This document shows positions 41,213 to 50,316 of a stretch of DNA of 64,000 bases, in pieces; position 1 is the first letter of the stretch; every line of letters begins with the position of its first letter. The stretch is taken from positions 806,001 through 870,000 of the forward strand of contig CALJKW010000055.1 in assembly GCA_937980205.1 (NCBI GenBank), given 5' to 3'. The notes below the pieces were generated by a model, which ran no database searches, was not told the origin of the DNA, and saw only the letters and a program-made list of their open reading frames with translations. The position numbers and the translations under genes were made by a program. Source of the DNA: an uncultured Myxococcales bacterium. GTDB lineage: Bacteria > Myxococcota > Myxococcia > Myxococcales > Myxococcaceae.

Positions 41213-41717
41213 GCTGCTGCACCCAGGCGTCGGGCAGCCCGGCGGACTTCGCGCCGCGGGTGAGCGCCTCGACGAAGGCCTTGCTGACCGGGCCGTCGGT
41301 GCTCGCGCGCTGCGGGTTCGTGGCGAACGCGATCGCGTCGACGACCTCGCCCGACTGCAGCTTCACCTTCACGGGCTTCTCGACGCACATTCCGGTGATG
41401 GCGCCTTCCTTGTGCTGGATGACCGCCCAGTCCTTCTCGGCGATCTCGAACAGGCGCCCGTGCACGGTGGAGCCCGGCGAGTCCTTCAGGCCGGCGACGC
41501 GGCCGCCCCAGAAGCGCGACGGGAAGTCGAAGACGATGCCGAGGTTCTGCGCCTCGGCGAGCTTGCCTTCGGGCAGCTCGAAGAAGTCGTAGCCGTGCTG
41601 CGAGCGCCACTCGAGGAACGCGGTGCGGTCGAGAATGGTCGAGTACGCGAAGTAGCGGCGCGTGCCTTCGCCGGCGGCGTCGCGCTTCTTCATCACCTGG
41701 TCGTAGTGCGAGTCCAT
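41193..41717 (-). CDS. Gamma-glutamylcyclotransferase-like (AIG2-fold) protein
   Basis: 174 residues from an ATG with GGGAGG five bases upstream. RRYFAYSTILDRTAFLEW at about 20 corresponds to the YFAYGSNL start of gamma-glutamylcyclotransferases, and VHGRLFEIAEKDWAVIQHKEG to the G-rich loop with the catalytic Glu. The family releases 5-oxoproline from gamma-glutamyl compounds, but many members have unknown substrates. The Gly of the YGSN motif is replaced by Ser here. The 3' end overlaps the convergent PLP-fold gene by 20 bases. Confidence 0.65.
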   Translation of the reverse strand: MDSHYDQVMKKRDAAGEGTRRYFAYSTILDRTAFLEWRSQHGYDFFELPEGKLAEAQNLGIVFDFPSRFWGGRVAGLKDSPGSTVHGRLFEIAEKDWAVIQHKEGAITGMCVEKPVKVKLQSGEVVDAIAFATNPQRASTDGPVSKAFVEALTRGAKSAGLPDAWVQQLSASSA

Positions 41718-41783
41718 GTGGCCTCCCTATAGGCGCAGGCCAGTTCCGTTGCATCCACCCTGTATGGGCGTGACGTTTTCCCC

Positions 41784-43232
41784 ATGAGCACGCTCTCCGC
41801 CCAGGAGGTCCAGGTCGCCGCCGAGTCGCTCGAGCGGTTCCGGCCGCTGCTCGGCGACGGGCCCGTCGAAGAGGCGCTCGCGATCGCGCAAAAGCTGCGC
41901 GCGGCGCTCGCAGGGCGCAGGCTGTGGAACGTCAACTCCACGGCCGTCGGCGGCGGCGTCGCCGAGATGATGCGCCTGCTGCTCGCGTACGCACGCGGCG
42001 CCGGCCTCGACGCGCGCTGGTGGGTGCTGCGTGGCGACGCCGAGTTCTTCCGCATCACGAAGCGGCTGCACAACGCGCTGCACGGAGAACGGGGCGACGG
42101 CTCGCTGCTCGGCGCCGGCGAGCGCGTGCACTACGAGAAGGTCTGCGCCGAGAACCTGCAGACCCTGGTCGGCGCCGCGGGAGCCCAGCCCGGCGACGTC
42201 GTGCTGCTGCACGACCCGCAGACGGCCGGCCTCGCCGCCGGCCTCATCGCGGCGGGCTTTCACGTCGCCTGGCGCAGCCACATCGGCGCCGATCACACCA
42301 ACGCCGAGAGCGAGCACGGCTGGGAGTTTCTCGCGCCATACCTCGCCACCGTCCCCACGCTCATCTTCAGCCGCAAGCAGTACGCGCCGCCCATCTTCAG
42401 CGACCGCCGCGTCGTCATCATCCAGCCGTCGATCGACCCCTTCTCCACGAAGAACCAGGAGCTGCCGCCGCGCGTCATCCGCGACGTGCTGCGCGAGACC
42501 GGGCTGGTGGGCTCACGGCGCGGGATCGCGAGCGTGAAGTACCGCAGGACCGACGGCACCGAGGGTGAGGTGACGCACGCGGCCGACGTGATGAACACCG
42601 GGTCTCCGCCGGCGCTCGAGACCCCGCTCGTGGTCGAGATCTCCCGCTGGGACACCCTCAAAGATCACAAGGGCGTGATGGAGAGCTTCGCCCTGCTCGT
42701 CGAGCGCGGCGGCGCCGGCGATGCCGAGCTCCTGCTGTGCGGACCGAACGTCACGGCGGTCGCCGATGATCCCGAGGGCGCGCGCGTGTTCGCCGACGTC
42801 GCGGCGCGCTGGCACCAGCTGCCGCACGAGATCCGCCGCCGCATTCACCTCGCCAGCATCCCCGTCCACGATCTCGACGAGAACGCGATCATCATCAACG
42901 CGATCCAGCGGCACGCCGCCGTGGTGGTGCAGAAGAGCCTGCAAGAGGGCTTCGGCCTCACCGTCACCGAGCCGATGTGGAAAGGCAAGCCCGTGGTCGC
43001 GTCGCGCGTCGGCGGCATCGCCGATCAGATCGTGCACGAGGAGAGCGGTCTGCTCGTCGACGACCCGACCGACCTCGTGGGGTTCGCGGGGCTGCTCGGG
43101 CGCGTGCTGGCCGACCGGAAGCTCGCCGCCCGCCTCGGCGCCGCCGCCCGCGAGCGCGCGCACGGCCGCTTCCTCTCGCTGCGGCACCTCAAGCAGTTCG
43201 GCGCCGTCATCCTGCAGCTCTTCGAGCGCTGA
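41784..43232 (+). CDS. treT: Trehalose synthase TreT-like glycosyltransferase
   Basis: 482 residues, GT4 family, GT-B fold. The N-terminal WNVNSTAVGGGVAEMMRLLLAYARGAG is the signature of TreT-type trehalose synthases, which join NDP-glucose and glucose. HDPQTAGLAAGL and WRSHIGADHTN follow. The C-half has VVEISRWDTLKDHKGVMESF and the donor motif EGFGLTVTEPMWKGKPVVASRVGGI. Trehalose would serve in osmotic and desiccation protection. The start ATG at 41784 has no strong ribosome site. A 66-base spacer separates it from the divergent cyclotransferase gene. Confidence 0.82.
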   Translation: MSTLSAQEVQVAAESLERFRPLLGDGPVEEALAIAQKLRAALAGRRLWNVNSTAVGGGVAEMMRLLLAYARGAGLDARWWVLRGDAEFFRITKRLHNALHGERGDGSLLGAGERVHYEKVCAENLQTLVGAAGAQPGDVVLLHDPQTAGLAAGLIAAGFHVAWRSHIGADHTNAESEHGWEFLAPYLATVPTLIFSRKQYAPPIFSDRRVVIIQPSIDPFSTKNQELPPRVIRDVLRETGLVGSRRGIASVKYRRTDGTEGEVTHAADVMNTGSPPALETPLVVEISRWDTLKDHKGVMESFALLVERGGAGDAELLLCGPNVTAVADDPEGARVFADVAARWHQLPHEIRRRIHLASIPVHDLDENAIIINAIQRHAAVVVQKSLQEGFGLTVTEPMWKGKPVVASRVGGIADQIVHEESGLLVDDPTDLVGFAGLLGRVLADRKLAARLGAAARERAHGRFLSLRHLKQFGAVILQLFER

Positions 43233-43238
43233 CGGCGG

Positions 43239-43571
43239 TCACAGCGTCGGCACGTAGACGATGTCGCCGCTCTTGAGCGCGAGGTCGCCTTCCGAGCCGG
43301 GCTTCACGCGCGTCACGGTGATGGTGAAGTGCGAGCCCTCACAGCGCTCGACCACGACCGCGTCGGGCTGCGCCTGGGGAGCGAAACCGCCGGCGCGATC
43401 GATCGCCTCGAGCAGCCTCGGCGTCTCGTCGACGGCGAACTTCCCCGGCGCGTTCACCGCGCCGATGACGACCACGCTCTGACCGCACTTCCCCTTCGGC
43501 TCCGTCGGCGTCACCTGCACCAGCGGAGCGGTGGCACACGACGCGGCGAGCAACAACACGAAGCGCTTCAT
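43239..43571 (-). CDS. Small SLBB-domain lipoprotein
   Basis: 110 residues. The ATG at 43571 starts a lipoprotein signal (KRFVLLLAASC, Cys 11). After a short linker one SLBB-type beta-grasp domain follows (about 30-108): VVVIGAVNAPGKFAVDETPRLLEAIDRAGGFAP and ending LALKSGDIVYVPTL (in parts), the pattern found in Wza-type polysaccharide export proteins. It is too short to be an exporter alone, so it may bind glycan or a partner. It lies 28 bases after the second permease gene and may be the last gene of the export operon. Confidence 0.7.
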   Translation of the reverse strand: MKRFVLLLAASCATAPLVQVTPTEPKGKCGQSVVVIGAVNAPGKFAVDETPRLLEAIDRAGGFAPQAQPDAVVVERCEGSHFTITVTRVKPGSEGDLALKSGDIVYVPTL

Positions 43572-43599
43572 GCCAAATGTGTACTCGGCACCCTCCCTC

Positions 43600-44844
43600 T
43601 CATTCACTGCGCATTGCTTCGACCGGGTCGAGCCGGGCCGCGCGCGCCGCGGGGTAGATCCCGAAGACGAGACCGACGCCGGACGACATCGCGAGTGACA
43701 GCGCGACGGCCCAGAGCGGTACCGCGGTATGTAACCCGAGCGTCCAGCGGCCGAGGAACGCGATGCCGAAGCCGAGCGCGATGCCGAGCACTCCGCCGGT
43801 GAGCGAAAGCGTGACGGCCTCGGTCGAGAACTGCAGCAGGATGCGGCGCCGCCGCGCGCCGAGCGCCTTGCGAATGCCGATCTCCCGCGTCCGCTCGGTG
43901 ACGGCGACGAGCATGATGTTCAAGATGCCGATGCCGCCGACGAGCAGCGAGAGCAGGCAGACGCCGAACGTCGCGGCGGTGATCACCTTCGAGAGATCGT
44001 TCAGCGTCTTCGCCATCGACTCGTTGGTGGCGACCTCGAAGTCGTTCTCGGCGTTCGGGTCGACCTTGCGGCGCTGGCGCAGCACGCGCTCGACCTCCTG
44101 CTGGGCGCGGTCGACGAGCTCGGGCGTGCGCGCCTGGACGTTGAGCGAGACCGTTCGCCGCTTCCCGAAAGCGCCGAGGAACGTGTTCATCGGCAGCACG
44201 ATCACGTTGTCCATGTTGAACATGCCGAGCAGCTTGCCGCGCCGCTCGAGCACTCCGATGACGGTGTAGGGCCGGCCGCGAATGCGGATCTCCTGGCCGA
44301 GCGGCTCGAGCTTGGGGAACAGGCGGTCGGAGACGTCGGGGCCGAGCACCGCGACGCGGCGGGCGTCGAGATCCTCCGCCTCGTTGAAGAAGCGGCCGTC
44401 GGCGATCTGCATGCCGGCGGTGTCCGGGTAATCGGGGGTCGTGCCCTGCACGAACACGTTCGGCTGCGTCTCGATGGCGGCGGTGCTCACCTTGAGCCCC
44501 GGGTTCCAGCCCGAGGCCGCGACGACCGACACCGACGGGCAGTGCTCGGTGAGCGCGCGGCGGTCGTCGAGCGTCAGCGGCGGCCGCTTGGCGATCTTGT
44601 CCCAGTTCATGCGGTTGCCGCCGAAGCGGATGCCCTGGGGCCACTTGTCGACGCGGAAGACGTTCGCCCCGAGCTGCGAGAGATCGCGGTTCACCTTGAT
44701 GCGCAGGCCCTCGAGCAGCGCCATCATCGTCACCACCGTCGCGACGCCGATGACGATGCCGAGCAGCGTGAGCATCGTGCGCAGCGGGTTCGCCGCAAAG
44801 GTGCCGAAGGAGAGCCGCAGGTTGTCGACGAACGCGCGGATCAC
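43600..44844 (-). CDS. MacB-type ABC permease (second)
   Basis: 414 residues. One membrane helix near 20-42, a large periplasmic core (about 45-280, including SDRLFPKLEPLGQEIRIRGRPYTVIGVL) and three C-terminal helices (about 290-400). FtsX/MacB motifs include LLVGGIGILNIMLVAVTERTREIGIRKALGARRRRIL. It has no ATPase domain of its own. The start overlaps the stop of the first permease (ATGA), so the two are made together and may pair as a heterodimer driven by the single ATPase in the operon. The C-terminus ends in LDPVEAMRSE. Confidence 0.85.
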   Translation of the reverse strand: MIRAFVDNLRLSFGTFAANPLRTMLTLLGIVIGVATVVTMMALLEGLRIKVNRDLSQLGANVFRVDKWPQGIRFGGNRMNWDKIAKRPPLTLDDRRALTEHCPSVSVVAASGWNPGLKVSTAAIETQPNVFVQGTTPDYPDTAGMQIADGRFFNEAEDLDARRVAVLGPDVSDRLFPKLEPLGQEIRIRGRPYTVIGVLERRGKLLGMFNMDNVIVLPMNTFLGAFGKRRTVSLNVQARTPELVDRAQQEVERVLRQRRKVDPNAENDFEVATNESMAKTLNDLSKVITAATFGVCLLSLLVGGIGILNIMLVAVTERTREIGIRKALGARRRRILLQFSTEAVTLSLTGGVLGIALGFGIAFLGRWTLGLHTAVPLWAVALSLAMSSGVGLVFGIYPAARAARLDPVEAMRSE

Positions 44845-46067
44845 TCGTGCCTCAGCGCCTCGACGGGATCCAGGTTCGCGGCGCGCGCCGCCGGCCAGAT
44901 GCCGAAGAGCAGCCCGACCGCGGCCGCGAAGCCGACGCCGAACAGCACCGTGCTCGCCTTCACCGTCGCCGCGAGCGGAGTCACCCAGCTGACGACCTTG
45001 GCTCCTCCCAGGCCCACGATCGTGCCGAGCAGGCCGCCGACGGCCGAGACCACCACCGCCTCGAGGATGAACTGCAGCACGATGGTGCGCTTGCGAGCCC
45101 CGAGCGCGCGCCGCACGCCGATCTCCCGCGTCCGCTCGCGCACGGAGACCAGCATGATGTTCATGATGCCGATGCCGCCGACGAGCAGCGTGATGAAGCC
45201 GATGGCGACGGCGACGCCGTAGAGCGCTCCGGTGAGCTGGTTGTAGACGCCGGCGAGCTGCTCGGCGCGGTTGATCGCGAAGTCGTCCGGCTTGCTCGGC
45301 GGAGTCGCCCGCGCGCGCCGCAAGATCCCCACCAGCTCGTCTTCGGCCGCGTCGAGCAGCTCGGGAGAGCGGACCTTCACTCCGATGGTGTGGCTCTTGT
45401 AGCCGCTGTGCAGCGCGCGGAACGTCTTGAGCGGGATGAGGACGGTGAGGTCCTGGTTCTCGTCGAGGATCTTGCCCTTCGGCGAGAGGACGCCGACGAC
45501 GGTGAACGGGGTGCTGCGCACGCGGATGCGGGCTCCGAGCGGGCTCGAGTGCGGGAACAGCGTCGACGCGACGTCCGCGCCGATCACCGCCACCATCGAC
45601 AGGTTGTCGTCGTCGGCGCCGGTGAGGAAGCGCCCGTCGGTGACGTCGAAGCCGGCGACCTGCGCGTACTCGGGCGTCGTGCCGGTGACGTCGATGGCGC
45701 TCAAATCGATGCCGTTGAACGAGACGTCTTCTTCATTGTTCATCCACGCGGCGATCGCCTCGGCGTACGTGCTCTGGGCGCGCACGGCCTCGACCTGCTC
45801 CATCGTGATGGGCTTGCGGTTGCGGTACTCCCACCAGTTGCCCATCTGCACCCACGGGCGCTTCGAGACGTAGAGCGAGGCCGGGCCGATCGACTCGAGC
45901 TGCTTCTCGAAGGACGTGTTGAGCCCCTGGATGATGCCGAGGATCGCGAGCAGCGTCGCCACGCCGATGCCGATGCCGACGGTCGTCAGCACGGTGCGCA
46001 GGCGGTGCGCTGACAGGCTCGTGACGGCGATGCGGGAGCCTTCGATGAAGTCGACGCGGAAGCTCAT
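44841..46067 (-). CDS. MacB-type ABC permease (first)
   Basis: 408 residues with the same layout as its neighbour: N-terminal helix (about 22-44, preceded by AVTSLSAHRLRTVLTTVG), a periplasmic core and three C-terminal helices, with LLVGGIGIMNIMLVSVRERTREIGVRRALGARKRTIVLQ (in parts) and a final LDPVEALRHE. The periplasmic core would gate substrate into the adaptor and TolC. It is preceded by a long palindromic repeat that separates it from the ATPase gene, and its stop overlaps the second permease. Confidence 0.85.
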   Translation of the reverse strand: MSFRVDFIEGSRIAVTSLSAHRLRTVLTTVGIGIGVATLLAILGIIQGLNTSFEKQLESIGPASLYVSKRPWVQMGNWWEYRNRKPITMEQVEAVRAQSTYAEAIAAWMNNEEDVSFNGIDLSAIDVTGTTPEYAQVAGFDVTDGRFLTGADDDNLSMVAVIGADVASTLFPHSSPLGARIRVRSTPFTVVGVLSPKGKILDENQDLTVLIPLKTFRALHSGYKSHTIGVKVRSPELLDAAEDELVGILRRARATPPSKPDDFAINRAEQLAGVYNQLTGALYGVAVAIGFITLLVGGIGIMNIMLVSVRERTREIGVRRALGARKRTIVLQFILEAVVVSAVGGLLGTIVGLGGAKVVSWVTPLAATVKASTVLFGVGFAAAVGLLFGIWPAARAANLDPVEALRHE

Positions 46068-46083
46068 CGGCCAGTCCCCGCAC

Positions 46084-46191
46084 CGTTCACGCTGAGCGGA
46101 GGCCGCAGGCCGGAGTCGAAGCGGGCCGCGAGTCGGCGTTGGGCCCCCTTCGACTCCGGAGCCCTCCGGGCTCCGCCGCTCAGGGTGAACG
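46084..46191. repeat. Intergenic palindromic repeat, long copy 2
   Basis: About 108 bases. Outer arms CGTTCACGCTGAGCGG and CCGCTCAGGGTGAACG, inner arms CCGGAGTCGAAG and CTTCGACTCCGG, so the whole element can fold as a long hairpin. It lies inside the export operon, between the ATPase and first permease genes. Confidence 0.8.
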
Positions 46192-46200
46192 CAGCTCCGC

Positions 46201-46896
46201 TCATGCGCGCGCGACCTCAGGCCCCGGCCCGTCTGCCACCACGTGCCCGTCGGAGAGCCGCACCGCCCTCGGGCACCGCGCGGCGAGCTTCGGCTCGTGC
46301 GTGACGAGCACCAGCGTGTGCCCCATGCCGTGCAGCTGCTCGAACAGCTTCACGATCTCCTCACCGGTCGCGGAGTCCAGATTTCCGGTGGGCTCATCCG
46401 CGAGCAGCAGCGACGGCTCGCCGGCGAGCGCGCGCGCGATCGCCACGCGCTGCCGCTGCCCGCCGGAGAGCTCGTTCGGCTTGTGCATCATCCGGTCTTT
46501 GAGCCGCACCTTCTCGAGCGCCTGCATGGCGCGCGCGCGCCGCTCCTTCGCCGAGACGCCGCGGTAGACCAGCGGCAGCTCCACGTTCGAGAGCGCCGTC
46601 TCGCGCGGCAGCAGCTGGAAGTTCTGGAAGATGAACCCGATCTCCTGGTTGCGGATGTCGGCGAGCTCGTCGTCGACCATGCGCGACACGTCTTTCCCGT
46701 TGAGCAGGTACGAGCCGGACGTCGGAGTATCCAGGCACCCGATCACGTTCATCAGCGTCGACTTGCCCGAGCCCGACTGCCCGATGATCGCCACCCACTC
46801 GCCCTTCGCGATGCCGATGGAGACGCCCTGCAGCGCGTGCACCGTCTCCGTGCCGACCTGGTACGTGCGGTGGATGTCGGTGAGCTGAATCAGCAC
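46201..46896 (-). CDS. MacB-type ABC transporter ATPase
   Basis: 231 residues, the LolD/MacB class. Walker A GQSGSGKSTLMN at about 37-48, Q-loop FIFQNFQLLPR, signature LSGGQRQRVAIARAL, Walker B LLLADEPTGNLDS and H-loop LVTHEP are all intact. It powers the two separate permease subunits encoded downstream. It starts seven bases after the adaptor gene stop. A palindromic repeat of about 108 bases follows its stop and may influence expression of the permease genes. Confidence 0.92.
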   Translation of the reverse strand: MLIQLTDIHRTYQVGTETVHALQGVSIGIAKGEWVAIIGQSGSGKSTLMNVIGCLDTPTSGSYLLNGKDVSRMVDDELADIRNQEIGFIFQNFQLLPRETALSNVELPLVYRGVSAKERRARAMQALEKVRLKDRMMHKPNELSGGQRQRVAIARALAGEPSLLLADEPTGNLDSATGEEIVKLFEQLHGMGHTLVLVTHEPKLAARCPRAVRLSDGHVVADGPGPEVARA

Positions 46897-46903
46897 GGCG
46901 GCG

Positions 46904-48175
46904 CTAGCCCTTGCCCCGGCCGAAGCCGCCCTTCTTCTCGCCGGGCTTCACCTCTTCGATGCGGTCGCCGTCCTTGAGCTCTTTGGCGAGCGTCCGGTAC
47001 GGGCCCTCGACGACGCGCTCTCCTTCTTTCAACCCGTCGATGACCTCGACGTCGGTGTCCGACGAGATGCCGGTGCGCACGCGGCGCACGTGCGCCTTGT
47101 TGTCCGAGTCGACGACGAACACGACCTTCGCGAACGCCTCGGTGCTCTTCGCTGGCACCATCTTGGTGCCTTCGATGCCCGCGGCCGGCACGTCGTTCAG
47201 CATCTTCTCGGGCCGTACGGTCACCGCCTGCACCGGCACGACGAGCGCGCTCTCTCGGTTCTCGGCGATGATCTTCACCTCGCTCGACATGCCCGGCAGC
47301 ACGCCGGGAGGCCGCGCGGTGAGCGCCACCGTGACGGGGAACGAGGTGGTCTCGGCTTCGCTGCCCTGGTTGCGGATGAGGGCCTTCTGCGCGATCTCGA
47401 CGACGGTGCCCTCGAAGGTCTGGTTCTCGAGCGCGTCGACCTTCACCTCGGACTTCTGCCCCGGCTTGAGGTGCACGACCTCGTGCTCGCCGACCTCGAT
47501 CTTCACCTCCATGGTCGCCAGCGCGGCGATGGTCATCACCACGTCTTCGCTGAAGTCCGAGCCGCGCACGCGCTCGCCCACCTCGCGGGAGAGCTCGATG
47601 ACGGTCCCGTCGATCGGAGCGAACAGGGTCGTCTTCGCGAGATCGGAGCCGGCCTCTTCGAGGCGCGCGGTCGCCTGCGACGCCCGGTCGTTCAGCGCCG
47701 CCATCTGCGCGAGCGCCTGGTCGCGATCGGCGGTGACCTTCTCGAGCTCGGCCTTCGCCGCGAGGCCCTTCTCGACGAGCGCCGAGACGCGCGCCACCTC
47801 GGCCGCGGCGCGCTCGGCGGAGACCTGCGTCGTCCGCACGTCGGCCTTCGCGGCGTTGACCGCGGCCTGCGCCTGCTTCACCGCGGCCTCGAAGCGGCGG
47901 CGGTCGATCTTCCCCAGCACCTGCCCGCGCGTGACCTGATCGCCGGCCTTCACGTTCAGCTCGATCAGGTCTCCGGAGAGCGACGAGGAGATCTTCACGG
48001 TCGTCGCCGCCTGCACCTTGCCGGCGCCGGTCACGGTGCGCGTGATCGAAGACTTCTTCGCGGTGCCGACCTGGACTTCGACGGCCGGCGGCGGCTTGTC
48101 GCGCAGCCCCGCGACCGCGATGGCGCCGACGCCGGCGACGAGCACAGCGGCGATGAGGCCCTTCCACCACGTCAT
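46904..48175 (-). CDS. Periplasmic adaptor (MacA-like membrane-fusion protein)
   Basis: 423 residues. An N-terminal membrane anchor (LIAAVLVAGVGAIAVAGL), a biotinyl-lipoyl half (VTGAGKVQAATTVKISSSLSGDLIELNVKAGDQVTRGQVLGKID in parts), a long coiled-coil hairpin (about 75-165, Ala/Glu/Arg-rich) and the returning lipoyl half (TLFAPIDGTVIELSREVGERV), then a beta-barrel domain. This is the standard layout of MacA/HlyD-type adaptors that join an inner-membrane transporter to TolC. The C-terminus is Lys/Gly-rich. The ATG overlaps the stop of the TolC-like gene. Confidence 0.9.
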   Translation of the reverse strand: MTWWKGLIAAVLVAGVGAIAVAGLRDKPPPAVEVQVGTAKKSSITRTVTGAGKVQAATTVKISSSLSGDLIELNVKAGDQVTRGQVLGKIDRRRFEAAVKQAQAAVNAAKADVRTTQVSAERAAAEVARVSALVEKGLAAKAELEKVTADRDQALAQMAALNDRASQATARLEEAGSDLAKTTLFAPIDGTVIELSREVGERVRGSDFSEDVVMTIAALATMEVKIEVGEHEVVHLKPGQKSEVKVDALENQTFEGTVVEIAQKALIRNQGSEAETTSFPVTVALTARPPGVLPGMSSEVKIIAENRESALVVPVQAVTVRPEKMLNDVPAAGIEGTKMVPAKSTEAFAKVVFVVDSDNKAHVRRVRTGISSDTDVEVIDGLKEGERVVEGPYRTLAKELKDGDRIEEVKPGEKKGGFGRGKG

Positions 48176-49506
48176 CGGACTTCCTCCACGTCCGCGCCGA
48201 CCACGCGCTTGAGCGCCGCACGAGCGACCTCGACGTCTACACGCGCCTGCAGGCGGCTCAATTGCGCGTTGACGAGCTTCACCTGGGCGTCGCGGACTTC
48301 GAGCGTCGAGCCGGCGCCGGCCGAGAACCGCTCTTCGGCGAGCTTGAGCGAGGCCTCGGTCAGCCGCAGGTTGTCGGTCGCGATCTGAGCGATCTGGAGC
48401 TGCGTCTCGAGTTGCTCGATGGCGCGGCGCAGGTCGCCGGTGAGATCGATCTCCGCGCGCTCACGCTGCAGCCTCGTCTGCGACAGCGACTCTCGCGCCT
48501 GCTGCACCTGCGCATGGTGGCCGAAGCCGTTGAAGAGCTGCCACGAGAGGTTGAGCCCGCCCCACACCGCGTGGTTGCGGTTCGGGTCGGTGAAGAAGGT
48601 GACGCCCACCGGCGCCTGCCGCTGGTAGCCCGCCTGCAGGTTCAAGGTCGGAAAGAACTGCGCCCACGCGACGTCGACCTGCCGCTCGGCGGCCGCGACC
48701 TGCTCGTCGAGCACCTTCAGCAGCGGCCGGTGCCGCCGTGCGACGGTGAGCGCTGCCTCGACCTTCGGCGCGGGCCGCTGCGGGACGTCGGGCGTGAGCG
48801 AGCCGGGGTCGATCGCCTCGATCTCGCGGGTCGGCTGCCCCAGCCACTTGAGCAGCTCGACCTGCGCGTTGATGACGGCCTGCCGCTGGCGCAGCACCGC
48901 GATGCGGTCGTTGCCCAGGTTGACTGCGGCGGTCAGGGCGTCGAGCTTCGCGGCGCGCGCGGCCTCGAACAGACTGTCGGCGCGATCGAGCTGCGTCTCG
49001 CTGCCCTTCACGGCGTTCTCGAGCACGCTCAGTGAGAACTGTGCATTGAGGAGCTGGTAGAAGCGGTTCACCGCCTCGAGCTCGGCGACGAGCCGCTGCT
49101 CCTCGAGCTGGCCTTCGGCCGCCCGGGCCTGGTGACCCGACAGCGCGAGCTGATTCCACCAGCGACCGCCGTCGACGATGAGCTGCGTCACCGTCAGGTT
49201 GAGGCTGTAGGTATTCCGGCTGGTCGCGAACGGCAGGTCACCGATCGGCTGCGCGAACGCGACGACCTCGCCGCTGTTGTCGCGCACCGGCACGAAGTTC
49301 TGCACCACCTGGGGTCCGGCGTAGAGCCCCTGAATGCCGCTGGTGAGGCCGACCTGCGGCAGGATCGCCGACCTCGCCACGTTGACGCCGAGCTGCTGGC
49401 GCCTCGCCTCGATCTCCGCCCTCAGCGCATCGAGGTTCTGCCGCGACGCCGCGCGAACCTCTTCCAGCGTGATGGGCGCGGCCAACAACACCAGCAACGC
49501 GATCAC
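48172..49506 (-). CDS. TolC-family outer-membrane efflux protein
   Basis: 444 residues from the GTG at 49506, which overlaps the upstream stop (GTGA) and has GGAGG about nine bases before it. The longer frame upstream runs antisense-like through the YIP1 gene and is rejected. A short signal (VIALLVLLAAPITLEEV) leads into two TolC repeats of coiled coil and barrel strands. Recognised by ITLEEVRAASRQNLDAL, LNLTVTQLIVDGGRWWNQ and LNLSWQLFNGFGHHAQVQQARE. It should form the trimeric exit duct for the MacAB-type transporter encoded downstream. Confidence 0.88.
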   Translation of the reverse strand: MIALLVLLAAPITLEEVRAASRQNLDALRAEIEARRQQLGVNVARSAILPQVGLTSGIQGLYAGPQVVQNFVPVRDNSGEVVAFAQPIGDLPFATSRNTYSLNLTVTQLIVDGGRWWNQLALSGHQARAAEGQLEEQRLVAELEAVNRFYQLLNAQFSLSVLENAVKGSETQLDRADSLFEAARAAKLDALTAAVNLGNDRIAVLRQRQAVINAQVELLKWLGQPTREIEAIDPGSLTPDVPQRPAPKVEAALTVARRHRPLLKVLDEQVAAAERQVDVAWAQFFPTLNLQAGYQRQAPVGVTFFTDPNRNHAVWGGLNLSWQLFNGFGHHAQVQQARESLSQTRLQRERAEIDLTGDLRRAIEQLETQLQIAQIATDNLRLTEASLKLAEERFSAGAGSTLEVRDAQVKLVNAQLSRLQARVDVEVARAALKRVVGADVEEVR

Positions 49507-50195
49507 GATCGTGGGCCTCCGCCCGTGAGCCCCGGCAGGCCGACCTGCACCGCCGACAGCATGACGTAGAGAAACAGGCCCAGCCCGACGCCCCGCCACG
49601 CGCGCATCTTCGTGCCCGCCGCGAGCCCCAGGCCGACGAGCGCCGCCGCCCACAGGTTGAAAAAGTCGACCTGCGCGAGCACGCGCGAGACCTTCGGCCC
49701 GCCGCTGGTCACGACCGCCGACAGTGACGAGGGCAGCAGCTGCGAGGCCATCGCGGCCGACACCACCGGCTGCTTGAGCGCCACGATCCCGAACAGCACG
49801 TGAAACACGGCGATCGGCAGGAACGCGACCGCCGCCACGGTGAACGCGTGCACGAACAGCAGCTTGCGGCCGACCAGCCACGCGGCGAGCTTCAACGCGA
49901 CCGCGAGGAGCAACAGACACAGCGGCATCAGGAAGACGCCCTTCGCGACTCCGCCGACGAGGGCGATGCGCTGGGCCTGCTCGATCTCCTCGTTGAGCTC
50001 GCGCTCGGAGGACTTCGCCAGCTCTCCGCTCTGCTCCATCTTGGCGATCACCGAAGGCGACGCATCGAGCCGCAATGCAAACGCGACGCCCGAGAAGCTG
50101 ACCGCCGCACACAGCACGATCAGGGGGAGCAACCAACGCCGGCCCTCGACCGCCTTGGGCACTCCGGCCACCGGATCGATGAGGGTCTCAAGCAT
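49503..50195 (-). CDS. YIP1-family inner-membrane protein
   Basis: 230 residues from the ATG at 50195, with no close ribosome site. MLETLIDPVAGVPKAVEGRRWLLPLIV is the usual start of bacterial YIP1-domain proteins, with five hydrophobic segments (about 22-42, 83-103, 112-135, 165-185, 205-222). It is the first gene of the export operon and its stop overlaps the TolC-like start. The domain is known from membrane-trafficking proteins of eukaryotes. Its bacterial role is not established, though placement suggests help in transporter assembly. Confidence 0.72.
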   Translation of the reverse strand: MLETLIDPVAGVPKAVEGRRWLLPLIVLCAAVSFSGVAFALRLDASPSVIAKMEQSGELAKSSERELNEEIEQAQRIALVGGVAKGVFLMPLCLLLLAVALKLAAWLVGRKLLFVHAFTVAAVAFLPIAVFHVLFGIVALKQPVVSAAMASQLLPSSLSAVVTSGGPKVSRVLAQVDFFNLWAAALVGLGLAAGTKMRAWRGVGLGLFLYVMLSAVQVGLPGLTGGGPRS

Positions 50196-50316
50196 TGAGC
50201 GCGCGGCAATAACGCTTAGACCGCCCCGCCATTTCAAGTGTTGGGGGCGCATCAGGCCTGTAGCAGTTTTTTTGCCCGCTCGATCTTTCGGATGTAGGAC
50301 TGGGGGCTAAAGACCC

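Noticed and set aside
50272..50300. TTGCCC-17-TAGGAC as the clp promoter
   Set aside because: The hexamers match the consensus weakly (4/6 and 3/6), and no heat-shock operator is present, so it was not listed as a feature.
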